A stretch of 64,000 nt of DNA from Micromonospora pallida (GTDB lineage Bacteria > Actinomycetota > Actinomycetes > Mycobacteriales > Micromonosporaceae): the NCBI RefSeq assembly GCF_900090325.1, contig NZ_FMHW01000002.1, positions 7,379,001-7,443,000 on the forward strand, given 5' to 3'. A program made the translations under genes and the position numbers. Below the pieces are notes generated by a model. That model did not search any database, was not told where the DNA came from, and saw only the letters and a program-made list of their open reading frames with translations. Positions within the stretch are counted from its first letter, which is position 1. Each line of letters begins with the position of its first letter. This document shows, one piece after another, positions 1-8,598 of this stretch.

Positions 1-502
1 GGTAGCCGGTCACCTGGGCGGCCTGCCCGACGCTGCTGTTGAGGGAGAGGCCGACCACCAGTTTGTCGCCGGTGAGGATCACCGGCATGAGCGCGGAGCG
101 CGCGGCCTGGGCCGGCGGGTTGGCCAGCGTGGTGGTGAAGAGCAGGGCGAGGATCGCCCAGACCGGCAGGTGCGGGATGGCGACCAGCGCGATCAGCACC
201 ATCCGAAGCAGGTCGGAATTGACCATCACGGCCCGGTACCGGCACCGGTCGGCCACCGTGGACAGCAGCGGACCGCCGATCAGCCACGGCAGGTAGCTCA
301 CCGCGAACGCCGCCGCCGAGAGGGCCACCGAGTCGGTTTCCCGGTAGACCAGGACGGTCACCGCCGCCTTGGCGATGTAGTCACCGATCCAGGAGAGGGT
401 GGTGGCCGAGAGGACCGCCCGGTACTCGCGCTGGGCGAACACTTCACTGAAGGTGGCCGGACCTTCGTGGAGGGGTCGCTCGTCGGACACCGTGGCCTCC
501 AT
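1..502 (-). CDS. MFS transporter, N-terminal part (cut by left window edge)
   Basis: Reading leftward from an ATG at 502 gives an open frame that runs off the window after about 167 codons. After a short polar N-terminus (EATVSDERPLHEG) come hydrophobic helices, then a loop with DRCRYR between helices 2 and 3, typical of the major facilitator superfamily, and further helices (MVLIALVAIPHLPVWAILAL). A GGGA stretch lies upstream of the ATG. The product is probably an inner-membrane drug or metabolite exporter, but the substrate cannot be inferred. The gene is partial only because of the window edge, and its 5' end faces the convergent-free gap 503-757. Confidence 0.75.
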   Translation of the reverse strand, partial: MEATVSDERPLHEGPATFSEVFAQREYRAVLSATTLSWIGDYIAKAAVTVLVYRETDSVALSAAAFAVSYLPWLIGGPLLSTVADRCRYRAVMVNSDLLRMVLIALVAIPHLPVWAILALLFTTTLANPPAQAARSALMPVILTGDKLVVGLSLNSSVGQAAQVTGY

Positions 503-757
503 CGTTCCCGGCGGCGGCCACTCGTGGCGACCTGGCCGGAAATCGTCGTCAGATCTACGGAGCAGCGAGGACGTGATCACGCTCCGAGGAGCTTGTTTCC
601 GGATTCTGCCCGATCGTCTGAAGGCTGGCTAGGGTGAACGGATAGATCGTCGCATCTCCGACTGAACGAACGGACGATACCCGAGGGGCCGGGCGGACCG
701 CGACCCCTCCGAGGTCGGCTCCCTCGACGCTGGCTGTTCGACCAGAAGAACCGCAGG

Positions 758-1783
758 TCAGGGTGGGGTGGCCGGCCCGGGCGTGGGGATGCCGGGGTAG
801 AAGCGGGCTGCGGCGATCTTGGCGGTGATGCCGGAGTTCTCCAGCGACTCGGCCAGCCGGCGACGCAGCTCCCGACCGACCGCGAACTGTCCGTCCGCGC
901 TCGTCTTGACCACCGTACGGATCACCGCGCCGTCGATCGTCACCTGCTCCACGCCGAGCACCTCCGGCGGCTCGACGATGTGCGGGGCCAGATCCGGGTC
1001 GAGCGCCACCGACGCCGCCGCGGTCCGTAGCACCGCAGTGGCCTCCTCGGTGCTGGCGAAGCCGATCGGCAGGTCGACCACGACCAGCGCCCACCCCTGA
1101 CTCTTGTTGCCGACCCGGATGATCTCGCCGTTGCGGATGTACCACAGCACGCCCCGTGCGTCACGGACCGTGGTGACCCGCAGACCCACCGACTCGACCA
1201 CCCCGGTCGCCTCGCCGACGTCCACCGTGTCACCCACGCCGTACTGGTCCTCCAGCAGCATGAACAGCCCCGCGATCAGGTCCTTGACCAGGCTCTGCGC
1301 GCCGAAGCCCAGCGCCACACCGACGATGCCGGCGCTGGCCAGCAGAGGGGCCAGGTCGAAGCTGAACTCCCGGAGGACCATCAGCAGGGCGATGCCGAAC
1401 ACGAACGCGGTGACCAGGCTGCTCAGCACCGACCCGATCGCCTCGGCCCGCTGCCGGCGTCGCTCCGGGACGAACTCCCCTTCGGCCGCCGTGCTGGGGA
1501 TCCGCTCCCGCAGCGGCTTGAGCAGGGTCGGCACCGAGCCTTCGGTGGTGGTCCGGACCAGCCGTCTGATCGTCCGCTGCAACAGGAACCGGGCGGCGAC
1601 CGCCAGCAGGAGGATCAGCATGATCCGCAGCGGTTTGAGGAGGATCCAGTAGCTGCCCTCGGCGAACCAGGTGGAACCGGTCAGGTCGTAGACGTTCTTG
1701 CAGAGCGCGTCGGAGAGACAGTCGGGGCTCAGCTCCGGCTTCGGGGTCTCAGCGGCCAACGGCGTCAGCGGGGCAGCAGTCAC
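758..1783 (-). CDS. MscS-family small-conductance mechanosensitive ion channel
   Basis: This membrane channel probably releases solutes during osmotic downshock. From the chosen GTG start the protein has about 341 residues. A hydrophobic N-terminal helix (LKPLRIMLILLLAVAARFLL) is followed by a linker and a second membrane segment, then the MscS pore signature LLASAGIVGVALGFGAQSLV and the beta-domain stretch MLLEDQYGVGDTVDV. A cytosolic alpha/beta domain ends in the Pro-rich tail PGIPTPGPATPP. The frame stays open to 1897, but that extension is Pro/Gly-rich and uncharacteristic, so the GTG at 1783 (GAAAG upstream) is preferred. It looks monocistronic. Confidence 0.85.
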   Translation of the reverse strand: MTAAPLTPLAAETPKPELSPDCLSDALCKNVYDLTGSTWFAEGSYWILLKPLRIMLILLLAVAARFLLQRTIRRLVRTTTEGSVPTLLKPLRERIPSTAAEGEFVPERRRQRAEAIGSVLSSLVTAFVFGIALLMVLREFSFDLAPLLASAGIVGVALGFGAQSLVKDLIAGLFMLLEDQYGVGDTVDVGEATGVVESVGLRVTTVRDARGVLWYIRNGEIIRVGNKSQGWALVVVDLPIGFASTEEATAVLRTAAASVALDPDLAPHIVEPPEVLGVEQVTIDGAVIRTVVKTSADGQFAVGRELRRRLAESLENSGITAKIAAARFYPGIPTPGPATPP

Positions 1784-2083
1784 GTCTGCTTTCGTACCGC
1801 ACGGTGCGCCGGGACCGCCGGGCACCCCGCCCATCGGTGGGGTTGGCCCCGGATCCCCGGGCCGGCACCGTAGATCAACCGGTGCGAAACCGGTCATCCT
1901 TGCACAGTCGCAAAAAGCTTCACGAGGGACCCCGGATTAGTACGTGCAATCCGAGGTCCGATCAGGGACGATTGGCGCACGGAACGTCGGTGATCCTTCC
2001 GGCGTCGACCGCGGCTGGCCTCGTGTTGCCCGCGGCCGGCCGGGCAAGGACGCGAAAGCGGCTGGACCGGAAGGGTGAGCACG

Positions 2084-2620
2084 ATGCCTGACATACGACC
2101 CACAATGGGCTCCGGCGCGTTGGTCCTCAACGCCACCTACGAGCCGTTGTGTGTCGTGTCGGTGCGTCGGGCCGCGATCCTGGTGCTCACCGCCAAGGCC
2201 GTCTGTGTGGCCGACGGTGACGGTGTCCTGCACAGCGCCTTCGACGCGCTGCCGGTCCCCTCGGTGGTCCGGCTGACCCGGTTCGTCCGGGTGCCGTACC
2301 GCACCCACGTCGGGCTCTCCCGGCGGGCGCTCTTCGCTCGGGACGGCTGGCGGTGCGCCTACTGCCGGGGGCCGGCCGAGACCATCGACCACGTCTTCCC
2401 GCGTAGCCGGGGCGGCCGGCATGCCTGGGAGAACGTGGTCGCCGCGTGCGCCCGCTGCAACCACACCAAGGGCGACAAGACGCCGGCGGAGATGGGCTGG
2501 CGGCTGAACGCCATGCCGGCGGCCCCCAAGGGCACGGCCTGGCGGGTGCTCGGGCATCGCGCGCCCGATCCGCGGTGGGCGGACTGGCTCGACCTGCGGG
2601 AGAGCGAGGCGGCTGCCTGA
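2084..2620 (+). CDS. HNH endonuclease family protein
   Basis: The protein has about 178 residues and a C-terminal HNH nuclease domain. The zinc pair CAYC lies in GWRCAYCRG, followed by the catalytic core TIDHVFPRSRGG, the Asn in WENVVAAC and the second zinc pair CARC with NHTKGDK. The N-terminus (LVLNATYEPLCVVSVRRA) is typical of the widespread actinobacterial HNH family found near mechanosensitive channel genes. The start is the ATG at 2084, with AAGGG about 8 nt upstream; a GTG 9 nt earlier would overlap that ribosome site. The role is unknown and no restriction or phage partner is adjacent. Confidence 0.88.
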   Translation: MPDIRPTMGSGALVLNATYEPLCVVSVRRAAILVLTAKAVCVADGDGVLHSAFDALPVPSVVRLTRFVRVPYRTHVGLSRRALFARDGWRCAYCRGPAETIDHVFPRSRGGRHAWENVVAACARCNHTKGDKTPAEMGWRLNAMPAAPKGTAWRVLGHRAPDPRWADWLDLRESEAAA

Positions 2621-2661
2621 CGACGCCCCGTGGGGTGTGGGGGTTCCGGGTCGATCTGGGT

Positions 2662-2735
2662 GGGGTTCCGGGCAGCCCGACCCGCTCCGGGCGGTCAGGC
2701 TTGATCCCTGCGCGGGTCGGGCTGCCCGGAACCCC
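2662..2735. terminator. Long perfect inverted repeat between convergent genes, likely bidirectional terminator
   Basis: Arms 2662-2685 and 2712-2735 are perfect reverse complements over 24 bases (core GGGTTCCGGGCAGCCCGACC), with a 26-base loop. The repeat lies between the HNH gene (+) and the sortase gene (-), so it can stop transcription from both sides. The right arm also begins a roughly 54-base tandem repeat (TGCCCGGAACCCCTGA at 2723 and 2777). Confidence 0.6.
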
Positions 2736-2875
2736 TGACCTGGTCCGGGTGATCGGCACGCGGGAGCTGACCGGTTTGCCCGGAACCCCTGATGTGGCCG
2801 GGTGGTCGGCATCGTGTGTGAGAGCTGACTGGGTCTGGGTGCTCGGGTGGGAGACGGCAGTGGCTGGTCGGTGGG

Positions 2876-3886
2876 TCAGGGGTGTCGGGCCTGGACCAGT
2901 GAGGCGAAGACGACGACGTTGTCGGCGTAGCCGGTCGCGCCGCCCACCCAGCGGCCACCGCACGTGATCAATCGCAGGTTGGGGCGGCTGAAGTCGCCGA
3001 AGACCTCGTCCACCGGCAGCCGTTCCTTGCCGAACCGCTCTACCGCGTTCACCTCGAAGACCGCCACCGACCGGTCGGCCCGGTCCACCTCGATCCGGTC
3101 CCCGGCCCGCAGCCGCTTCAGGTCGTGGAAGACCGCCGGGCCGTTCGTGGTGTCCACGTGGCCGACGATCACTGCCGGGCCGTACTGTCCCGGGGTCGGA
3201 CCCTGGTCGTACCAGGCGGCCTCCTGGGCGCGCTTCGCGTCCGGTACGCCGATCGTGCCGTCGGCGGCGAGCCCGACGTGGTGGACGGGCGCACGCAGGT
3301 CCAGGGCCTGGATCTCGAGCTCCACTGGCGGGCTGGCCGCCAGCACCGGGAACTTCCGGGGCGGCGGGCGCAGGCCGGCGCCGATCCGGTCCGGCAGCAG
3401 GCTGGTGCCGGTGACCTGCTCGACCCCGAGCATCGCCACGATCAGCACCATCAACGAGGCGACCACCAGTACCGGGGCGCCCGGCCCGGAGCGCGCCGTC
3501 CGGCGGCGTCCCCAGCGGTGGAACGGTGTCCGGCGCGGGGCGACCGTGTGCCCCCGGCGGTCGGGGTGTCCCTGGCGGCCGGGGTGCCCCCGGTGGCCGG
3601 CGGGATTGGCGACCAGTACCCCCGCCTGGCTGGCCTGGGCCGCCACCCTCCGGAGCCGGCCCAGGAAGCACCCCAGACCCTGAGCGAGGACGACGATTCC
3701 GCGACCGAGGGCGACGGCCGAGCGGCGTAGCAGGGCGGCGCTTTGCCGTAGGCCGAGCCCGAGCAGGACGCCGTCCTGCCGTAGACCCCGCGTGACCGTG
3801 ACGAGCGACCAGCACAGGAGGTGGATCAGTCCGGCGGCGCTTCGGCCGAGCGGTACGAGCAGCCGTCGCAGGCGGGAGCCGGCCAT
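2876..3886 (-). CDS. Class E/F sortase-like transpeptidase
   Basis: The protein has 336 residues. A long basic, partly hydrophobic N-terminal region precedes one clear membrane helix (APVLVVASLMVLIVAMLGVE, about residue 140), followed by an extracellular sortase beta-barrel. The catalytic His is in VIVGHVDTTNGPAVFHDL and the catalytic Cys in LRLITCGGRW. The end YADNVVVFASL fits the family. Sortases of this type attach proteins to the cell wall or cross-link them. The gene directly follows, 11 bases downstream, the secreted protein at 3898-4461, which is the natural substrate candidate. The N-terminal region of about 130 residues before the helix is longer than usual, so the true start may be internal. 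Confidence 0.8.
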   Translation of the reverse strand: MAGSRLRRLLVPLGRSAAGLIHLLCWSLVTVTRGLRQDGVLLGLGLRQSAALLRRSAVALGRGIVVLAQGLGCFLGRLRRVAAQASQAGVLVANPAGHRGHPGRQGHPDRRGHTVAPRRTPFHRWGRRRTARSGPGAPVLVVASLMVLIVAMLGVEQVTGTSLLPDRIGAGLRPPPRKFPVLAASPPVELEIQALDLRAPVHHVGLAADGTIGVPDAKRAQEAAWYDQGPTPGQYGPAVIVGHVDTTNGPAVFHDLKRLRAGDRIEVDRADRSVAVFEVNAVERFGKERLPVDEVFGDFSRPNLRLITCGGRWVGGATGYADNVVVFASLVQARHP

Positions 3887-3897
3887 GGCGTTCCCCG

Positions 3898-4461
3898 TCA
3901 GGGGCTCCCGGGCCGGCGACGGCCACCGAAGAGACCCAGTCCGGCCACGATGGCGACGGCCACCAGCCCGCCGACCAGCAGCAGCGGGCCCATCCCCCGG
4001 CCGTCGGCGGTCCCCCCACCGCCGGTCGCCGGCCCCTTGCTCGGCTGGGTCATGTTGAGCACCGTCAGCACGGTGCTGGCCCGGTTGCCGTTCGGGCAGC
4101 GCAACTCCACCGGAAAATCACCCGGGTTGGTGCCGTTCGGCACGGTCACCGTGCCGGTCAGGAAGCCGTTGTCGGTACGGTCGCCACCGCTGTTGGGGTC
4201 GTTGCCCAACCGGTCGTCGTTCGGGCGGAGCACCACCCGACCGAAGGCGTCCGACGTCACCTCCGCCTGTCGGTCGTTGTTCCGGTCGCAACTGGCCCGG
4301 ATGTCCACCCGGCTGCCGGCCTGGACCGTGCTCGGCCTGACCTCGACGAAGACGTTCTCCCCCGCGTGGGCGGGAGCGCGCCCGGCCAGGACGAAGACCC
4401 CGACCAGCGCGATCATGACCAGCGCCGTCCACCCGGCGCGGCCGGGTCCGTGACCCCGCAT
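3898..4461 (-). CDS. Secreted, C-terminally membrane-anchored protein, sortase partner
   Basis: The 187-residue protein has a signal peptide (basic start, hydrophobic TALVMIALVGVFVLAG, cleavage after AHA). An extracellular Ig-like beta domain carries a Cys pair (ASCDRN and ELRCPNG), then a Gly-rich linker (ATGGGGTADGRG), a membrane helix (PLLLVGGLVAVAIVAGLGLF) and a basic tail GGRRRPGSP. That is the layout of a cell-wall sorting signal, but I see no LPXTG-like pentapeptide. It sits 11 bases upstream of the sortase gene in one transcription unit. The function is unknown. Confidence 0.7.
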   Translation of the reverse strand: MRGHGPGRAGWTALVMIALVGVFVLAGRAPAHAGENVFVEVRPSTVQAGSRVDIRASCDRNNDRQAEVTSDAFGRVVLRPNDDRLGNDPNSGGDRTDNGFLTGTVTVPNGTNPGDFPVELRCPNGNRASTVLTVLNMTQPSKGPATGGGGTADGRGMGPLLLVGGLVAVAIVAGLGLFGGRRRPGSP

Positions 4462-4595
4462 GATCCTCCCCTTCCCGGCACCGATGGTGTGCTGGGCGAC
4501 CCGCCCTGCATTCCCGCTGCCCCGGTGGCAAACCCGGCCCGGTCCGACCCCGCCAGGGCCGATGGTGGTGGGTGGTCACGTCGAGCGTTGACTGT

Positions 4596-5474
4596 TCAGG
4601 TGCCGGCGGGGCGCCACAGCCATCGGAGCGCGTCGGGCAGGAGGACGCCGCCGTGGTTGGGGCTGTGGCCGCCGTCGCCGAGCACGAGCCGGAAGTCATA
4701 GCCCGCTTCCGCCAAGGCGGCCGCGACGCGCAGGTTGTTGGCGAGCCAGTTTCGTTGGGGCTCGTTCCAGTGCAGATCTCGATGGCCTGCCTGCAGGAAG
4801 ATGCGTAGCGGCTTGCGGGCAACGCTGGAGATCAACTCAGGGTAGGGGTTTCCGTGGGGCATCTGCACGAAGCTGGACAGGCAGCACATCACGCGACGGA
4901 ACCTGTCTGGGCGGAGCCATCCGGCAGTGAATGCCCCGTTGCCGCCGCTACTGCCGCCACAGATGCCCCACTGGTCTGCGTCGTCGGTGATCGAGTAGCG
5001 CTGCGTGACCTGCGGGATGATCTCGGTCAGCAGGAAGGTGACCAGGCGATCGTCGAACGCGTCGTACTCGACGTTGCGGTTCTTGGGGTTCTCGGCGCCA
5101 ACACGGATGCCAGGGTCGACGAAAAGGCCGATGGTGACCGGGATGTCACCGCAGTGGATGAGGTTGTCCAGGACTGTCGCGCCCCGGACTTCGCCCTCCG
5201 GATCGAGATACCACTGTCCGTCCAGGAACACCATCAGCGACGCGGGCTGCGACGGGTCGTATTGAGCGGGCAGGTGGACCCAAAACCTCCGTGAGGTGCC
5301 CGGATAGATGGTGCTGTCGTCCCAGCCGAACTCGATGGTCTGACCGGCGGGCACGCCCGGCTGCCGATACGAATCGGGACCGTGGGCATAGCGGACGTCC
5401 GACTGGTCCACGGGAAGGGGACAGAACGGCACCTCTACGGTCACCCCGGGCACGCTATGCGCCGTCGTTCGCAC
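4596..5474 (-). CDS. Enterochelin-esterase-like alpha/beta hydrolase
   Basis: The 292-residue protein resembles the esterase D / enterochelin esterase (Fes) family. The nucleophile elbow is GGSSGGNGAF, an acidic segment lies near FLQAGHRDLHW, and the catalytic His is in GDGGHSPNHGG. The early strand SLMVFLDGQWYLDPEGE is the typical first core strand. No signal peptide is visible, so it is probably cytoplasmic. The start is a GTG at 5474, though an internal GTG about 10 codons later is possible. The substrate is unknown and no siderophore genes are adjacent. Confidence 0.75.
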   Translation of the reverse strand: MRTTAHSVPGVTVEVPFCPLPVDQSDVRYAHGPDSYRQPGVPAGQTIEFGWDDSTIYPGTSRRFWVHLPAQYDPSQPASLMVFLDGQWYLDPEGEVRGATVLDNLIHCGDIPVTIGLFVDPGIRVGAENPKNRNVEYDAFDDRLVTFLLTEIIPQVTQRYSITDDADQWGICGGSSGGNGAFTAGWLRPDRFRRVMCCLSSFVQMPHGNPYPELISSVARKPLRIFLQAGHRDLHWNEPQRNWLANNLRVAAALAEAGYDFRLVLGDGGHSPNHGGVLLPDALRWLWRPAGT

Positions 5475-5498
5475 CGGGCAACGAGTTTCCGGGCGAGG

Positions 5499-5978
5499 TC
5501 AGCGGCGGCGGGCGGGTGGGTCCGGGCGGTCGGCGGAGTCCGTGGCGAGCGGGGTCACCGACTGCCAGCCCATCGGGGTGGAGAGGACCATGGTGCTGGA
5601 CGGCTGGCCGTACGGGGCGAGCCGGTCGATCACCGCCTCGAACCCGTTCATCGAGCCGGCGGCGACCTTGAGCATGCTGCACGCGTCGCCGGTGATCCGG
5701 TGGATCTCCAGGATCTCGGGCCAGTCGGCGACCGCCGGGTCGTGCAGGATGCAGCGCGGGCCGTAGCAGGACATCCGGATCAGGGCGAGGACGCTCCGTC
5801 CGGCGCGGGCCAGGTCCACGTGGGCGTGGTAGCCGGTGATCACCCCGGACTCCTCGAGGCGGCGTACCCGCTCGGCCACCGCCGGTGGGGAGAGGTGGAC
5901 CCGGCGGGAGAGTTCGCTGAACGACAGGCGTGCGTCGGCCTGCAACTCCCGCAGCAGCGCCCAGTCCATGTCGTCCAC
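5499..5978 (-). CDS. Lrp/AsnC-family transcriptional regulator
   Basis: From a GTG at 5978, preceded by a strong AGGAAAGGAAGG site, the protein has about 159 residues. An N-terminal winged helix-turn-helix (DWALLRELQADARLSFSELS, LSPPAVAERVRRLEESGVI) is followed by an RAM ligand-binding domain (ALIRMSCYGPRCILHD, HRITGDACSMLKVAAGSM). It is divergent from the tryptophan dioxygenase gene, with about 146 bases between starts. It therefore most likely controls that gene and itself in response to an amino acid, possibly tryptophan. That specificity is inferred from context only. Confidence 0.88.
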   Translation of the reverse strand: MDDMDWALLRELQADARLSFSELSRRVHLSPPAVAERVRRLEESGVITGYHAHVDLARAGRSVLALIRMSCYGPRCILHDPAVADWPEILEIHRITGDACSMLKVAAGSMNGFEAVIDRLAPYGQPSSTMVLSTPMGWQSVTPLATDSADRPDPPARRR

Positions 5979-6124
5979 GGCCGACCTTCCTTTCCTGAAG
6001 TCCGCTGGCGGTTTCGCCTTCGCCTCGGCAGGGGACGAAGGGGTAGGACCACGGTTCCGGCATTCCATTCGGCATTCCGACCGCGAGATCATGAGGTTAT
6101 CCCGGCTCACGGAGGGAGAGACAG

Positions 6125-7027
6125 GTGGAGAAGACGGACCTGCGGGTGCCCGCCCTGGCCGCGACGGTGCGCCCGCTGACCCCACGGCAACGCACGGCGC
6201 GGGCGGCGCGCAACGGTGGCCGCCCGACGTTGGAGTTCACCGAGCGGGTGCCCTACGACACGTATGTGCACGCCAGCACCCTGCATACGCTGCAACAGCC
6301 GCTCAGCGGCGACCCGGGCGAGATGTCCTTCCTGATGGTCAGCCAGATCATGGAGCTGTACTTCGGGCTGACCTGCCACGAGCTGCGGGAGGCCCAACGG
6401 CTGCTCCGCGCCGACCGGGTCTGGGACGCGCTGGCCCCGCTGCGCCGTACCGCCCTGCACCTCGAGGGGCTCAACGCCGCCTGGCAGAGCCTGCGGTGGA
6501 TGACCCCGGCCGACTTCAACCGGTTCCGCGACCTGCTCGGTGAGGGCTCCGGGTTCCAGTCGGCGAAGTATCGGGAGCTGGAGTTCCTGCTCGGTCTCCG
6601 TAACCCGGCGCTGATCCGCCCGTTCCGGCGGCAGACCGAGGTGTACGCGCAACTGCGGGCCGCCCTCGACGCGCCGAGCGTGTGGGACGACGTGCTCGCC
6701 CTGCTCGGCCGGCACGGCTTCGACCTGCCGGCCGACCTGCTCGACCGGGACGTGACGGTGGAACACGAGTCGCACCCGCTGGTCGAGTCGGCCTGGGTGC
6801 GGATCTACGCCGACGCCGGGCCGGACAACCACCTCCGACTGCTCGGCGAGGCGCTCACCACGGTCGCCGAGCAGTTCGGCGACTGGCGGTACCAGCACCT
6901 CAAGGCGGTGCAACGCGCCATGGGCGCCAAGGTGGGCAGCGGCGGCTCGGCCGGGCTGACCTGGCTGCGCCGCAGCATGGAACGGGTCGTCTTCCCGGAA
7001 CTCTGGTCTGCCCGTACCGCGATGTGA
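6125..7027 (+). CDS. Tryptophan 2,3-dioxygenase family heme protein
   Basis: Members oxidise L-tryptophan to N-formylkynurenine. The 300-residue protein has the family landmarks GEGSGFQSAKYRELEFLLG (substrate-binding Arg), heme-ligand His in WRYQHLKAVQR, and VGSGGSAG near the C-terminus, normally GTGGSSG. The distal-pocket His of the usual FIIQHQ-type motif is Ser here (FLMVSQIMELYF), as in indoleamine 2,3-dioxygenases, and the conserved Thr is Ser. The start is a GTG at 6125 after GGAGGGAGAG. It is divergent from an Lrp/AsnC regulator and followed by an amidase. No kynureninase or kynurenine monooxygenase gene is near. Confidence 0.85.
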   Translation: MEKTDLRVPALAATVRPLTPRQRTARAARNGGRPTLEFTERVPYDTYVHASTLHTLQQPLSGDPGEMSFLMVSQIMELYFGLTCHELREAQRLLRADRVWDALAPLRRTALHLEGLNAAWQSLRWMTPADFNRFRDLLGEGSGFQSAKYRELEFLLGLRNPALIRPFRRQTEVYAQLRAALDAPSVWDDVLALLGRHGFDLPADLLDRDVTVEHESHPLVESAWVRIYADAGPDNHLRLLGEALTTVAEQFGDWRYQHLKAVQRAMGAKVGSGGSAGLTWLRRSMERVVFPELWSARTAM

Positions 7028-7046
7028 CCACCTCCCGGCTGAGGTG

Positions 7047-7095
7047 GTAGCAGGGGTCCCCTGTTACCTAATTTCGATGAGGAGGGGTCCCCTGC
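7047..7095. repeat. Copy 1 of interspersed hairpin repeat (CAGGGGTCCCCTG element)
   Basis: Bases 7047-7068 are identical over 22 nt to 17028-17049 in this window (core GCAGGGGTCCCCTGTTACC). A second arm, AGGGGTCCCCTGC, at 7083-7095 pairs with 7050-7062 except at the centre. It lies just downstream of the tryptophan dioxygenase stop codon, so it could act as a terminator, but the repeated sequence suggests a dispersed genomic element. Confidence 0.6.
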
Positions 7096-7131
7096 AACCA
7101 CAAAACCACCCAGACGGGGCAGGATGACGTC

Positions 7132-8598
7132 ATGGCCGAGCCGCACGACCTGACCGCGTTGGAGCAGGCCGCCGCCGTCGCCCGGGGCGAGCTCTCCAGC
7201 GTCGAACTGGTCGAGCACCACCTCGCCCGGGTGGACGCGCTGGGCGACACCGTCGGGGCGTTCGTCACCGTCACCCCGGACGAGGCCCGCCGCGCGGCCC
7301 GGGCCGCCGACGTGGTGCCGGCCGGCGGGCGGGGGCCGCTGCACGGCGTCCCGACGGCGGTGAAGGACCTGACCCTTACCGCCGGGGTGCGCACCACTTT
7401 CGGCTCCGCCGCCTTCGCCGACTTCGTCCCCACCGTCGACGCCGACGTGGTGCGGCACCTGCGTGACGCCGGGCTGGTCAGCCTCGGTAAGACCACCACC
7501 TCCGAACTGGGCTGCTCGCTCTACTCGGAGGGGCTGGTCGCGCCGCCGGCCCGTAACCCGTGGGACCTGGCGTACACGGCGGGCGGGTCCAGCGGTGGCG
7601 CGGCCGCGGCGGTGGCCGCCGGGCTGGTGCCGGTCGCCCAGGGCTCCGACGGGGGCGGCTCGGTGCGTATCCCGGCCGCCCTGTGTGGCCTGGTCGGGCA
7701 CAAGCCGAGCCGGGGCCTGGTCTCCAGTGGCCCGCTCGGCTTCGGCGCGTTCGGGCTGCCCACCAACGGCCCGATCGGCCGAACGGTCGCCGACGTGGCC
7801 GCGCTGCTGGACGTGCTGGCCGTCCCGGTGCCCGGCGAGCCCTACCTGCCACCCCCGACGCCGCCCGGCGGCCACCTGGCGATCGCCCGGCGGGCCGCGC
7901 CCGGCCGGCTGCGGGTGGGTTGGTTCACCCGCCCGATGCTCGTCGACGGGCCGGTGCACCCGGACTGCGTGGCCGCCGTCGACCGGGCCGCCGCCCTGCT
8001 CGCCGGGGCCGGGCACGAGGTGGTCGAGGTGGAGCCGCCGGTCGGCCCGGAGTCGTGGCCGCTCTTCGAGACCCTCTGGTACGTCCTGGCGCTCGCCCCG
8101 GTCGCTCCGGAGCGGGAATCCGACCTGCTGCCGTTGACCCGGCTGATGCGCGAGCGGGGCGCGCGGGTCAGCGTCGCCGCCCTGACCGCCACCCTCGCCG
8201 AACTCCAGGCGCTGGTCCGCCTGGCCGCCCGCCGCAGCGCCGGGTACGACCTGCTGCTCTGCCCGACCCTGGCCACCCCGCAGGCGCCGGTCGGCTGGTT
8301 CCACACCGACGTCGACCCGGCGGAGGACTTCGACCGGCAGCGGCGATTCTCGCCGTACTGCGCGGTGTTCAACCTGACCGGTCAACCGTCCGTCTCGCTC
8401 CCGGTGGGTCGCACCGCCGCCGGCCTCCCGGTCGGCGTCCTGTTGACCGGTCGGTACGGTGACGACGCCCGGCTGTTGGCGGCTGCCGCCGAGGTGGAAC
8501 GGGTCGACGGGGGGTGGGATCATCGCCACCCCGTGATATGGCGGGCCGTGGGCTCCGCTAACGTGAACAGCGACGGGGTCGGACGGGCGGCACCTTGA
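7132..8598 (+). CDS. Amidase-signature family hydrolase
   Basis: The 488-residue enzyme hydrolyses a C-N amide bond through a Ser-cisSer-Lys triad. The Lys is in GVPTAVKDLTL. The Gly/Ser-rich signature is GGSSGGAAAAVAAG followed by GSDGGGSVRIPAALCGLVG, containing the cis-Ser and nucleophile Ser. The C-terminal segment FSPYCAVFNLTGQPSVSLPVG is typical. The length is normal for the family. It is downstream of the tryptophan dioxygenase on the same strand, so a formamidase-like role in tryptophan breakdown is conceivable, but nothing in the sequence shows the substrate. The stop codon overlaps a possible TTG start of the next gene. Confidence 0.87.
   Translation: MAEPHDLTALEQAAAVARGELSSVELVEHHLARVDALGDTVGAFVTVTPDEARRAARAADVVPAGGRGPLHGVPTAVKDLTLTAGVRTTFGSAAFADFVPTVDADVVRHLRDAGLVSLGKTTTSELGCSLYSEGLVAPPARNPWDLAYTAGGSSGGAAAAVAAGLVPVAQGSDGGGSVRIPAALCGLVGHKPSRGLVSSGPLGFGAFGLPTNGPIGRTVADVAALLDVLAVPVPGEPYLPPPTPPGGHLAIARRAAPGRLRVGWFTRPMLVDGPVHPDCVAAVDRAAALLAGAGHEVVEVEPPVGPESWPLFETLWYVLALAPVAPERESDLLPLTRLMRERGARVSVAALTATLAELQALVRLAARRSAGYDLLLCPTLATPQAPVGWFHTDVDPAEDFDRQRRFSPYCAVFNLTGQPSVSLPVGRTAAGLPVGVLLTGRYGDDARLLAAAAEVERVDGGWDHRHPVIWRAVGSANVNSDGVGRAAP

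Noticed and set aside
6125..8598. Tryptophan dioxygenase and amidase as the source of 3-hydroxyanthranilate for the cluster
   Set aside because: They lie 27 kb away with no kynureninase or kynurenine monooxygenase, and the cluster carries its own PhzE, PhzD and dehydrogenase route.
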